Source: Cohnella thermotolerans DSM 17683
Lineage (GTDB): Bacteria; Bacillota; Bacilli; Paenibacillales; Paenibacillaceae
NCBI RefSeq assembly: GCF_000429825.1
Contig: NZ_KE386962.1
Span: 1 to 64,000 of the forward strand
Direction of reading: 5' to 3'
Length of the DNA stretch: 64,000 nt
Below the pieces are notes generated by a model that worked only from the letters and a program-made list of their open reading frames with translations, searched no databases and had not been told where the DNA came from. Each line of letters starts with the position of its first letter. Within the stretch, counting starts at the first letter, position 1. Positions 51,594 to 59,791 of this stretch are shown piece by piece. Both the position numbers and the translations under genes were made by a program.

Positions 51594-52433
51594 TCAGCGG
51601 GCGGAGCGGCCTCGAAATTCGCCGATGACGTCGACCGTCTGGACGATGTTGACGAACGCTTTCGGATCGAGAGTCCGGACCAGCTTGCGAAGCTCGGCCA
51701 GCTCGTATCTAGTCGTTACCGTCATCAACATATCCCTCTCCGCGCTCGTGAAGCCGCCCCTCGTCTTCAGGATCGTGACGCCGCGCGGCATCTGCAGCAG
51801 TCTGGCGGCCAATTCCTCGGTCCGGTTCGTTACGATGAACGCCGTCACCTTGCGATGCGGCGTGTGCACGGCGTCAATCACTTTTCCCGTCACGAAGATC
51901 GACAGCATAGAATAAAGGGCGGGATCCCAATTGCGATTGTAGAAGATCAAGGCGATCACGACGGCCGAGTTCAGAAAAAAAATAAGAATGCCGACTGGAA
52001 GGTCGCGGTAGCGGGAAATAATGGAAGCGATGATGTCGAAGCCTCCCGATGAGCCGCCGTAACGAAGGGCGACGGCCGTGCCCGTTCCGACGAGAACGCC
52101 TCCGAACACGGCGGCCAGCAAAGGCTCGTCCGTCAGGTCGAGGACCGGGATGACCTGCATGGACAACGAGGTGCTGGCGACCGAGACGATGCTGTATACG
52201 ATGAATCGGCGTCCGAGAACCTTCAGCCCCCACAACAGGATGGGGACGTTGAGGGCAAAATAGAGCCAGCCGATATTCCAGCCGGTGATGTAGCCCGCCA
52301 CCATGGCCACGCCGGAGATGCCTCCGCTCAGAAGGCCCTCGGGGATGAGGAACAATTGGAAGCCGCAGGCGATGACCGCGGAACTGGCTGCCATCAGAAG
52401 GGAGTAAAGACAGAGAGACACCCACTTGTTCAT
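51594..52433 (-). CDS. YitT family membrane protein (DUF2179)
   Basis: A 279-residue protein with five or six N-terminal helices containing the family hallmarks PGGISG-like EGLLSGGISGVA and ALRYGGSSGGFDIIA. A C-terminal cytoplasmic DUF2179 domain (about 200-275, TILKTRGGFTSAERDMLMTVTTRYEL...DPKAFVNIVQTVDVIGEF) follows. The function is not established. The upstream AGGTTCTCTCC ribosome site (complement GGAGAG) precedes ATG 52433. It stands alone on the minus strand. Confidence 0.87.
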   Translation of the reverse strand: MNKWVSLCLYSLLMAASSAVIACGFQLFLIPEGLLSGGISGVAMVAGYITGWNIGWLYFALNVPILLWGLKVLGRRFIVYSIVSVASTSLSMQVIPVLDLTDEPLLAAVFGGVLVGTGTAVALRYGGSSGGFDIIASIISRYRDLPVGILIFFLNSAVVIALIFYNRNWDPALYSMLSIFVTGKVIDAVHTPHRKVTAFIVTNRTEELAARLLQMPRGVTILKTRGGFTSAERDMLMTVTTRYELAELRKLVRTLDPKAFVNIVQTVDVIGEFRGRSAR

Positions 52434-52564
52434 GGAGAGAACCTCCGGTTCGCTTGGCCTTTTTCAACAGTAGGGTTCCCCGGCACAAGGCGGTCATACG
52501 GCCTAGCGGTTGGGCGAGAATCGGCATCTGACGGAATGACTGGAGTTTCCAATGCGCTTTGTGC

Positions 52565-52570
52565 TATAAT
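52565..52570 (+). promoter_or_regulatory. Extended -10 promoter of the helicase gene
   Basis: TGCTATAAT forms a perfect -10 hexamer with the TGn extension; the -35 region (TGGAGT, 52541-52546) is weak. Transcription would start near 52577, giving a 60-nt A-rich leader before the TTG start. Confidence 0.6.
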
Positions 52571-52636
52571 GTACTGTATATTTTTTTGGAAGCCGTTCAA
52601 ATAGAAGGCCCAATACAGAAGGAGTTTGAAAAAAAT

Positions 52637-54250
52637 TTGAGCACATTTTCACAATTCGGCTTGGAGCCCGACGTTCTTCAAGCCATTACGGAGCTGGGGT
52701 ATGAAGAACCGACCCCCATTCAATTGCACGCGATTCCCGTCGCTCTGAGCGGTAAAGATATGATCGGGCAGGCACAGACTGGCACCGGCAAGACGGCGGC
52801 GTTCGGCATTCCGCTCGTCAGCAAGATCGCAGCGTCCGAGGATCGCATCGTTACGCTCATCATGACGCCTACCCGCGAGCTTGCCATTCAGGTCGCCGAA
52901 GAGATCGAGAAGCTCGGACGCTTCAAGGGACTTCGCTCGCTGCCTATCTACGGCGGTCAGGACATCGGACGCCAGATTCGCGGTTTGCGCCGCAAGCCGC
53001 AGATCATTATCGGCACGCCGGGCCGTCTGCTGGACCATATTAACCGCAAGACGATCCGCCTGGACGACGTGCAGACGGTCGTGCTGGACGAAGCGGACGA
53101 AATGCTCGACATGGGCTTCATGGACGATATCCAATCCATTCTGAGCCTGGTGCCGGAAGAGCGTCAAACGCTGCTGTTCTCGGCTACGATGCCGCCGAAC
53201 ATTCAGAAGCTGGCGCAGCAGTTCCTTAAGGATCCGGAACATATCTCCATGATTCCGAAGACGCAGACGACGAACAAGAACATCCAGCAGTTTTATATCG
53301 AAGTTCAGGAGCGGATGAAGTTCGACGGGCTGTGCCGCCTGCTTGACATGGAACCGCCGGAGCTGGCCATCATCTTCGGACGGACGAAGCGCCGTGTGGC
53401 GGAGCTGTCCGAAGCGCTCTTGAAGCGCGGCTATGCGGCGGACGGCCTGCACGGCGACCTGTCGCAGAACCAGCGCGACGCGGTCATGCGGAAGTTCCGC
53501 GACGGCAGCATCGACGTTCTGGTCGCAACCGACGTCGCCGCGCGCGGTCTCGACATCTCCGGCGTCACGCACGTCATTAACTTCGACTTGCCGCAGGATC
53601 CCGAGAGCTACGTTCACCGGATCGGCCGTACCGGACGCGCGGGCAAGGAAGGCACGTCCTGGACGTTCGTCACGCCTCGCGAGATCGACCATCTGCACTT
53701 TATCGAGAAGGTGACCCGTCATCGTATCTCCAGAAAGCCGCTGCCGACGATCGCGGAAGCGATGGAAGGCAAGCAGCGCGTCGTCGCGGAACGGATTATC
53801 GACGCGGTAGACGACGAGAACGACGTAGCTTCGTTCAAGTTCGTGGCTACCCAGCTGCTGGAGCAGTACGATTCCGTCCAATTGCTGTCGGCGGCCATGA
53901 AGCTGCTGACCGGCGACAAGAAGGACGTCGCGATCGAGTTGACGCCGGAAGATCCGATCCGTTCGAAGAAGCGCAAATTCGACGGACGGGGCGGAGGCGG
54001 ATACGGCGGCGGTCAGCGTCGCGGAGGCTACGGCGGCGGACAAGGCCGCGGCGGCCAGGGCCGTTCCGGTTACGGCGGCGGGCAAGGAGGCGGTTACCGC
54101 AAGCCTTATCGCGAAGGCGGCTATCGGGAAGGCGGATACCGCGACCGCCGCGAGGACGGCGGCTACCGCAGCGGATCGCCGCGCGGAGACCGCCGGGACG
54201 ATCCCCGCGGGGGCGCCCGTTCGCACAACGAAGATTATGTAAACATCTGA
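52637..54250 (+). CDS. DEAD-box RNA helicase with RGG-type tail (CshA-like)
   Basis: A 537-residue ATP-dependent RNA helicase. It begins at the Q-motif region ([14 protein letters not shown]...PTPIQ); Walker [16 protein letters not shown] at 151-154, SAT, and motifs V-VI ([28 protein letters not shown]) are intact. From about residue 450 the tail is built of Gly/Tyr/Arg repeats ([17 protein letters not shown]), a low-complexity RNA-binding segment. The start is TTG 52637, with AAGGAG 12 nt upstream. Relatives act in RNA decay and ribosome assembly, especially in the cold. Confidence 0.9.
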   Translation: MSTFSQFGLEPDVLQAITELGYEEPTPIQLHAIPVALSGKDMIGQAQTGTGKTAAFGIPLVSKIAASEDRIVTLIMTPTRELAIQVAEEIEKLGRFKGLRSLPIYGGQDIGRQIRGLRRKPQIIIGTPGRLLDHINRKTIRLDDVQTVVLDEADEMLDMGFMDDIQSILSLVPEERQTLLFSATMPPNIQKLAQQFLKDPEHISMIPKTQTTNKNIQQFYIEVQERMKFDGLCRLLDMEPPELAIIFGRTKRRVAELSEALLKRGYAADGLHGDLSQNQRDAVMRKFRDGSIDVLVATDVAARGLDISGVTHVINFDLPQDPESYVHRIGRTGRAGKEGTSWTFVTPREIDHLHFIEKVTRHRISRKPLPTIAEAMEGKQRVVAERIIDAVDDENDVASFKFVATQLLEQYDSVQLLSAAMKLLTGDKKDVAIELTPEDPIRSKKRKFDGRGGGGYGGGQRRGGYGGGQGRGGQGRSGYGGGQGGGYRKPYREGGYREGGYRDRREDGGYRSGSPRGDRRDDPRGGARSHNEDYVNI

Positions 54251-54284
54251 CGAACGACAGCTTCGTCTGAGGAGGAAGTACTCC

Positions 54285-55055
54285 ATGGAGATGCGGGGCA
54301 TGATGGGCGGTTTTTACAAGATCTCCGAATGGATCATGCGTTTGTCCGTAACGAACGTCCTGTGGGTGTTGTGTTCTTTGCCGGTATGGTATTTCATGCT
54401 GTCATTGCTTCACTCCGAGACGACGGACCAGTTCGTGGTTACGTTCATTCTGATTTCCATCCTGTCCCCGTTTACCCTGTTTCCGGCGACCTCGGCCATG
54501 TTCTCGGTCGCCCGGAAATGGGTGATGGGCGATACGGACGTGCCGTTGTTCAAGACGTTCTTCCGCAGCTACAAGGCGAACTACCTGCAAGCCATGCTCG
54601 GCGGATTGCTGTACATGGTGTTGTTCGCCATCCTGATTATCGATTATCAGGTTTATTTGAAAAACCTGAAAGGCTTCGGCGTGCTCGCCATTTTGTTCCT
54701 GGCCTTGATGGTGCTGCTCTTTATCTCGCTGTTTCAGTTTTTCTCGATGCTGTCGCATTTTCATATGAAAACGATTCAGCTCGTCAAGAATGCCGTCATT
54801 CTGACGATCGGACGCCCGCTGCGTTCCTTGTCGACGGCCATCGTAAGCGCATTCGTCATTTACATCAGTCTGTTCAAGTTTACGTTCCTCATCCCGTTCT
54901 TCATGGGAAGCATTATCGCGGTCGTCGCCTTCTTCAACTTTTACCAGACGATTCAGAAGATGCAGGCGAAGACGGAAGCGGATTCAAACGATTTGCCGAT
55001 CGAAGAGTCGCCGACCAAGGACGAAGAAGAAAGCGGCAAAAACGGAAGCGTCTAA
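54285..55055 (+). CDS. YesL family membrane protein (DUF624)
   Basis: A 256-residue protein with five or six helices. YesL/DUF624 features are YKISEWIMRLSVTNVLWVLCSLPVW near the start and RSYKANYLQA in the middle. The tail (about 222-256) is acidic. Family members often accompany carbohydrate transporters, but none is next to it here. GGAGGAAG precedes the ATG. It lies 34 bp after the helicase gene and is likely cotranscribed. Confidence 0.85.
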   Translation: MEMRGMMGGFYKISEWIMRLSVTNVLWVLCSLPVWYFMLSLLHSETTDQFVVTFILISILSPFTLFPATSAMFSVARKWVMGDTDVPLFKTFFRSYKANYLQAMLGGLLYMVLFAILIIDYQVYLKNLKGFGVLAILFLALMVLLFISLFQFFSMLSHFHMKTIQLVKNAVILTIGRPLRSLSTAIVSAFVIYISLFKFTFLIPFFMGSIIAVVAFFNFYQTIQKMQAKTEADSNDLPIEESPTKDEEESGKNGSV

Positions 55056-55065
55056 AGGCCGCGGG

Positions 55066-55094
55066 TTTACTTTTCCCGATGCGGTGCGTATAAT
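55066..55094 (+). promoter_or_regulatory. Sigma-A promoter of the 6S-like RNA
   Basis: TTTACT (55066-55071) and a perfect TATAAT (55089-55094) are 17 nt apart, placing the transcription start near 55101. Confidence 0.72.
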
Positions 55095-55100
55095 AAGGTT

Positions 55101-55286
55101 TACCTCCTGCGATGTTCGTCACGACGATAATTGTTTTGAACCAATGCTGTTTCTAAGGGAGTCCTACATTGCGCGGCGGCTGGCATGCCCTCGAAAGGGG
55201 AAGTCAAAAGCGTACGCTGCGGACACCCACCTGCGAGAGCGGGTTCAGAAACTTGCGCGTCGAACGGCATTTGCGGGTTTTTTTCT
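55101..55286 (+). ncRNA. ssrS: Probable 6S RNA (SsrS)
   Basis: A stable RNA of about 185 nt is predicted between a strong promoter and a T-run (55278-55284). Its ends close into a long stem: CCTGCGA-TG-TTCG near 55106-55118 pairs with CGAA...CA-TTTGCGGG at 55261-55277. The 3' half contains GGACACCCACCT...GGGTTCA (55221-55247), a hallmark of Gram-positive 6S RNAs as I recall them. 6S RNA mimics an open promoter and sequesters sigma-A polymerase. The interval (55056-55365) has no convincing protein gene. Confidence 0.72.
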
Positions 55287-55365
55287 TTTGCGGATGGCTT
55301 TTATCCCCGGGACAAGCATGGTATGATATTAGGTAGCGCATTGGCACCCGGAGGGAGAGAGTGTA

Positions 55366-55752
55366 TTGCTTAAGCGAATGCTCATCGGATTATTTCGCAG
55401 CCAGGAACATACGGGCGACAAGGCGAAGGATCCGAAATTGAAATCCCATTATTACCGCTTGTCGAAGGATCGGGCCTGGGAAGAGATCGGATCGATTCTG
55501 AAGAAGATGCAAGGTTATCGCGTTCTCCATGAAGTGCCGACGATCGGCGAGATCGTTATGGAGAAGAAGACGATGTCGGGACGGACGATGGACATCACCG
55601 TTCAGATCGTAGGAACCGGACCGGGCTCGTCGGCCGTGGACATCTACTCGGCTTCCAGAGGCTCGTTAGGAGATCTGGGGGCGAATTATCGCGTCATTCA
55701 GGAAATCTACGGCGTCCTCGATAAGAAGCTGGCCTCATATAAGCAGCAATAA
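55366..55752 (+). CDS. DUF1499-like small cytoplasmic protein
   Basis: A 128-residue protein whose second half (MDITVQIVGTGPGSSAVDIYSASRGSLGDLGANYR) matches the strand-rich end of DUF1499 proteins; the LGDLGANYR motif is the strongest point. The function is unknown. The start is TTG 55366, with GGAGGG about 10 nt upstream; ATG 55378 would be too far from that site. Confidence 0.72.
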   Translation: MLKRMLIGLFRSQEHTGDKAKDPKLKSHYYRLSKDRAWEEIGSILKKMQGYRVLHEVPTIGEIVMEKKTMSGRTMDITVQIVGTGPGSSAVDIYSASRGSLGDLGANYRVIQEIYGVLDKKLASYKQQ

Positions 55753-55767
55753 CGCGGAAGAACATAA

Positions 55768-55804
55768 GAAAGCGAGGAAGGCGGGTGGCCTTGCCTCGCT
55801 TTTG
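55768..55804. terminator. Bidirectional terminator
   Basis: AAGCGAGG (55770-55777) pairs with CCTCGCTT (55794-55801) with inner GGC/GCC pairing. An A-run before and a T-run after let it end both the DUF1499-like gene and tpx. Confidence 0.85.
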
Positions 55805-55835
55805 TTGCGCCTGAGCCCGGCGCCCGGTTCTGTTT

Positions 55836-56354
55836 TTAAACGAGCGCTTTGACGGCGCCTACGGCAGCTTCGTAGTTCGGATGTTCCGTCATTTCCTTCA
55901 GCACTTCGATATAAGTGATTTTGTTGTTCTTGTCCAGGACGAAGATCGAACGCATGTCCAGTTGAAACTCTTTGATCAGGACGCCGTATGCTTTACCGAA
56001 GGTGTTGCCTTTGTAGTCGGAGAGCAGGACGACGCGATCCACGCCGGCTGCGCCGCACCAGCGGGCTTGGGCGAACGGAAGGTCCGCGCTTACGGTCAGG
56101 ATGACGACATTGTCGCCAAGCTTGGAAGCTTCTTCGTTGAAGCGGCGCGTTTGGGCGTCGCATACTCCCGTATCGATCGAAGGCACGACGCTGATCAGCT
56201 TCACTTTGCCTGCGAAATCTTGCAGGGAAGCGGTCTCAAGCAGGTTTTTCTGCAATTGGAAGTCCGGAGCCTGGTCTCCGACCTTCAGTTCGGGTCCGAT
56301 CAGCGTAAGAGGATTGCCTTTAAAGGTTGCAACGTTGGTGCGTTCTTGGCTCAT
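55836..56354 (-). CDS. tpx: Thiol peroxidase (Tpx-type 2-Cys peroxiredoxin)
   Basis: A 172-residue peroxiredoxin that reduces hydrogen peroxide and alkyl peroxides using thioredoxin. Peroxidatic Cys65 lies in [18 protein letters not shown] and resolving Cys100 in FAQARWCGA. The N-terminus ([25 protein letters not shown]) is family-typical. AAAGGAGG precedes ATG 56354. A TATAAT on the minus strand near 56395-56400, with TGGACA 18 nt away, may be its promoter. Confidence 0.95.
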   Translation of the reverse strand: MSQERTNVATFKGNPLTLIGPELKVGDQAPDFQLQKNLLETASLQDFAGKVKLISVVPSIDTGVCDAQTRRFNEEASKLGDNVVILTVSADLPFAQARWCGAAGVDRVVLLSDYKGNTFGKAYGVLIKEFQLDMRSIFVLDKNNKITYIEVLKEMTEHPNYEAAVGAVKALV

Positions 56355-56470
56355 AATGAGAAATACCTCCTTTAGGGAATGGGCTTGCCGAACTTATTAT
56401 AATCCGTTGGAAATGCCGTTGTCCAATAATCGGCAACCGGCGCGGACGGGGAAGGAAAAGGGGACTTGCC

Positions 56471-57070
56471 TTGATTTTCGTCAGATACGAGAGCTGGCGC
56501 CAATACGTTCGGCTCTATCCGGTCAACTCGCTGATCATCGTTCTGTGCATCGTCTTGTTCGGCGTCGAGCTGGCGCTTGGGGGCTTTACGACGGATAACC
56601 TGCTTCGGCTCGGGGCGATCACCAATTTGCCCGGGTTCAACGACTGGTGGAGATACGTTGCGGCGCTGTTCCTGCACGGAAGCTGGCCGCACCTGCTTTT
56701 TAACCTGTTCGGACTGTTCGTCTTCGCGCCTCCGCTGGAGCGGATGTGCGGGCATGCGCGCTACGCGCTGTTCTATCTCGTCTCCGGCGTTCTGGGCAAC
56801 CTGGTCGCCGTCTGGCTGGCCTCCGGTCCCTGGTATGCCGTAGGGGCTTCTACGTCGATCTACGGCCTTTACGGTGCGTATTTGTATATTTGCCTGTTCC
56901 AGAGGCAGAAGCTGGATCAGAGCTCGCGTACGACCGTATACGGCATTCTGTTTACCGGGCTGATCTATTCCTTCCTCGTACCGAATATCGGCTACTGGGC
57001 GCATCTGGGCGGTCTGGCGGCGGGATTCGCGCTTTACCGGCTAATGGGATCGGCCTGGACGAGATCGTAA
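56471..57070 (+). CDS. Rhomboid family intramembrane serine protease
   Basis: A 199-residue six-helix protease. Catalytic Ser127 (VGASTSIYG) and His178 (YWAHLGGLAAGF) form the dyad, and HLLFNLFGLFVFA carries the oxyanion-hole Asn. The usual GxSG is GAST here, a conservative but notable change after the nucleophile. The start is TTG 56471 with AAGGGGA about 9 nt upstream. Substrates are unknown. Confidence 0.87.
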   Translation: MIFVRYESWRQYVRLYPVNSLIIVLCIVLFGVELALGGFTTDNLLRLGAITNLPGFNDWWRYVAALFLHGSWPHLLFNLFGLFVFAPPLERMCGHARYALFYLVSGVLGNLVAVWLASGPWYAVGASTSIYGLYGAYLYICLFQRQKLDQSSRTTVYGILFTGLIYSFLVPNIGYWAHLGGLAAGFALYRLMGSAWTRS

Positions 57071-57155
57071 GCCGGTCGTCGGCGAAGAATGAGGCATTGC
57101 GTGCAGGCAGGACAGTTATCAAATGGGCTAATGGTGTGGAAGGGGTAAAGGCAAG

Positions 57156-58058
57156 GTGGAGCTTCGACAATTGCAATATTTCGTTCATGTGGCGAAAATC
57201 CAGCATGTGACCAAGGCGGCCGAGGAGCTGCACGTGGCGCAGTCTGCCGTCAGCCGGCAAATTCACCGGCTGGAGGAGGAGCTCGGCGTCCGCCTGTTTA
57301 TGCAGAGGGGTAGGAACGTTCAGCTGACGCCGGTTGGCCAGCTGTTCCTGAAGCGTGCGGAAGGCATTCTGGAGGATCTGGACCGCGCCGTAAACGAGAT
57401 TCACGAGTTCCTCGATCCGGAAGTCGGCGAGATTCGTCTCGGGTTTCCGCACAGCTTGGGCATTCACCTCATTCCGCAGGTGATCGCCGAGTTCCGCGCC
57501 AAACATCCGAACGTCAAGTTCCGCTTCAAGCAGGGGATGTTCGCGTCGCTGATCCGGGACGTCATCGAAGCCGAAGTCGATCTTGCGTTCATCTCGCCGC
57601 TGCCGGACAAGAACGACCATGTGTGCGGCGAAATTGTGCTGACGGAGAACCTGTTCGCCATTCTGCCCGCCAATCACCCGCTGGCCAACGAGGAAGAGAT
57701 CGACCTTTACCAGTTGAAGGACGACACGTTCGTGTTGTTCAGCAGCGGCTACTCGCTGCGTCCGATCGTATGGGAGGCATGCCGGGCCGCCGGCTTCGTG
57801 CCGCGGATCGGCTTCGAAGGCGAGGAGACGGACACGATCCGCGGTCTCGTCGCCGCGGGGATGGGCGTCAGTCTGCTGCCGGAGATGGCGCTCAGCCATA
57901 CGAGCCCGTTCATGCCGGCCATCGTCAAGCTCAAGGAGCCCGGCGTCACCCGCACGATCGCGCTCATTCGCCGCGCCGGAGAGAAGCCTTCGAGGGTCGT
58001 GCGGCTGTTCCACGACTTCCTGATCGCCTACTTTCGCGAGCAGTATCGGCCAAGGTAG
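57156..58058 (+). CDS. LysR-family transcriptional regulator
   Basis: A 300-residue LTTR. The N-terminal winged helix (MELRQLQYFVHVAK...VTKAAEELHVAQSAVSRQIHRLEEELGVRLFMQRGR) and substrate-binding domain (GEIRLGFPHSLG..., about 90-295) are complete and resemble the GltC/YwqM-like group. GTG 57156 follows AAGGGG/AAAGG. No divergent gene lies next to it, so its target is not evident; the rhomboid gene ends 85 bp upstream. Confidence 0.92.
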   Translation: MELRQLQYFVHVAKIQHVTKAAEELHVAQSAVSRQIHRLEEELGVRLFMQRGRNVQLTPVGQLFLKRAEGILEDLDRAVNEIHEFLDPEVGEIRLGFPHSLGIHLIPQVIAEFRAKHPNVKFRFKQGMFASLIRDVIEAEVDLAFISPLPDKNDHVCGEIVLTENLFAILPANHPLANEEEIDLYQLKDDTFVLFSSGYSLRPIVWEACRAAGFVPRIGFEGEETDTIRGLVAAGMGVSLLPEMALSHTSPFMPAIVKLKEPGVTRTIALIRRAGEKPSRVVRLFHDFLIAYFREQYRPR

Positions 58059-58154
58059 AGGCGGCTGTAAGATCGAAAATCGCCTTTACAGCAAGTCAGC
58101 TTCGAGGACAACCGAAGTAAGAGGCCGGAGGCTATGCAGTAAGCAAACCAAAAC

Positions 58155-58201
58155 AAAGATGGCGGCGCCGGGATTGTCTCCCGAGCGCCGCCATCTTTTT
58201 A
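58155..58201. terminator. Bidirectional terminator
   Basis: AAAGATGGCGGCGC (58155-58168) pairs with GCGCCGCCATCTTT (58185-58198), flanked by A and T runs; it separates the LysR and YugP genes. Confidence 0.92.
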
Positions 58202-58882
58202 TTCGTCCCGGCTGCTTGTGAAGATCATGATGTATTTGACCAATTCGAGCAAGGAGATCAAAGCGGCGGCTACGTATGTCAGCGCGGCCGCGTTCAGCAC
58301 CTTGGCGACGCCTCGCTCCTCCTGGTTGGTGATGAAGCCTTCCGCAACCATCAGGCGGCGCGCCCGGGCGCTGGCGTTGAATTCCACCGGCAGCGTCACC
58401 AATTGGAAAGCGACGGCGGCCGAGAAGAAGATGATGCCGAGCCCGATCAGGTTCAAGGCATGGAACAAGAAGCCTGCAAGCAGCAGGAACGGCGCGATAC
58501 CGGATGCGAAGCGGACGACCGGGAACATCCGGTGGCGCAGCACGAGCATTGGATAATGCTGCTTATGCTGGATCGCATGCCCGACTTCGTGGCAGGCGAC
58601 GGAGATCGCCGAGATCGAGCTCTCGTAGTAAACCGGCTCGGACAGGCGGACGACGCGCTGCACCGGATCGTAGTGGTCGGACAGCTTGCCGGGAACCGGC
58701 TCGATCGGAATATCGTGAAGACCGTTGCGGTCGAGCATCCGCCGGGCGGCTTCATAGCCGGTCATGCCGCTCATCGCCTGAACCTCGGACCATCTGTTGA
58801 ACGTACCGCTTACCCTGAATTGCGCCCATAGCGACAACAGGAACGCGATAATAATGAGAAAGTCCATCGGGTGAAAAAACAT
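58199..58882 (-). CDS. Membrane zinc metallopeptidase, YugP family
   Basis: A 227-residue membrane protein with the zinc site HEVGH (98-102), an N-terminal helix (about 5-22) and C-terminal helices (about 125-165 and 195-220). It matches the YugP/PF04298 family, whose substrates are unknown. ATG 58882 is chosen because GGAGGG lies 6 nt upstream; an earlier ATG at 58903 lies before that site. Confidence 0.88.
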   Translation of the reverse strand: MFFHPMDFLIIIAFLLSLWAQFRVSGTFNRWSEVQAMSGMTGYEAARRMLDRNGLHDIPIEPVPGKLSDHYDPVQRVVRLSEPVYYESSISAISVACHEVGHAIQHKQHYPMLVLRHRMFPVVRFASGIAPFLLLAGFLFHALNLIGLGIIFFSAAVAFQLVTLPVEFNASARARRLMVAEGFITNQEERGVAKVLNAAALTYVAAALISLLELVKYIMIFTSSRDE

Positions 58883-58930
58883 TACTGTTCCCTCCATCTT
58901 CAATGAAGAGCTCGCGGTTGCGTTCGCCCG

Positions 58931-59389
58931 TCACATCAGGTTGCTCTTCCCGAGCAGCAGCAGCAGCGCTTCGATGCACGCCGCCGTCTGGGGCGTAATC
59001 GCCCGGAACAGCCGCTTGGCCTGCTGGGGCTTAAGCTGGTCCAACACCGGCTCCAATTCCTTGACCTCCCGTTCAAGCTGGGTCAAATGGCTTTGCAGAT
59101 CGACCAGCTTGCGGGATACGTGCTCGTTCGGAGTGACCCGCGTGAAGGAGGCGAACTTCTCCTTGATTTCTTCGAGTGTAAATTTCTGCGCCTTCAATTG
59201 TTCAATACGGCGTATCCGTTCCAAAGTTTCATCGTCGTACAGCCGATAATTGCCGCCGGACCGTTTGACCGGGTGGATGAGTCCGATGCCAGTGTAGTAA
59301 TCGATAGTCCGAGGGCTGATTCCGGCAAGCTGGGCCAGCTCGCCGATACGGTACAGATTGCGCTGCGGCTCCATCGATCCTTGACGCAC
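58931..59389 (-). CDS. MerR-family transcriptional regulator
   Basis: A 152-residue regulator. The MerR winged helix is near the N-terminus (YRIGELAQLAGISPRTIDYYTGIGLI...YRLYDDETLERI) and is followed by a coiled-coil dimerisation helix (about 80-125) and a short hydrophobic end. There are no effector-binding Cys or drug-binding domain. GTG 59389 is favoured, AAGGAAGG lying 8 nt upstream; GTG 59398 and ATG 59374 are alternatives. The YugP gene follows on the same strand 48 bp later, so it may be its target. Confidence 0.85.
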   Translation of the reverse strand: MRQGSMEPQRNLYRIGELAQLAGISPRTIDYYTGIGLIHPVKRSGGNYRLYDDETLERIRRIEQLKAQKFTLEEIKEKFASFTRVTPNEHVSRKLVDLQSHLTQLEREVKELEPVLDQLKPQQAKRLFRAITPQTAACIEALLLLLGKSNLM

Positions 59390-59791
59390 GCCATTCACCT
59401 TCCTTCTGTAGCATGTGATTCCCTATTGTTAATATACTCAATTCACAACCATACAGTCAAACGTGATGCTTTTGGGCGTCTGTACGCTTTTTTGCGCGAA
59501 CGAAAAAGCGGTCGTGAAATGTTTGATGACACGAATTTGCTTTGTGAATATTCGCTAATTCTTGGGTTGCAGGCCATGTAGGGATAAATGCCCTGAAAAC
59601 CGGGGTAATTGAGGGGAAATGGGGGCTATTTCTTAACATTTGGACATTTCGGCGTTTTTAATGTTAGATTTTTAGCACAAATCCTAATCATTTATAACAA
59701 AATCATATTGTCAAATCGTGAACATCTTACTATAATGACACTAAGCCTTTCTTTAAATGTTATGTTACATTACACGTAGGGAGTGGTCGGT
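59390..59791 (+). promoter_or_regulatory. AT-rich divergent control region of amtB and the MerR gene
   Basis: A 400-base AT-rich region without a convincing gene. For amtB, TTGTCA (59708-59713) and TATAAT (59731-59736) are 17 nt apart, start near 59743. A perfect GlnR/TnrA-type box, TGTTA-N7-TTACA, occupies 59758-59774 just downstream of that start. A weaker dyad, TGTTAGATTTTTAGCACA, occupies 59662-59679 upstream of the promoter. Confidence 0.7.

Noticed and set aside
55084-55373. Two small plus-strand frames across the 6S-like region
   Set aside because: They overlap a promoter, an RNA-like fold and a T-run, and lack ribosome sites or domains.
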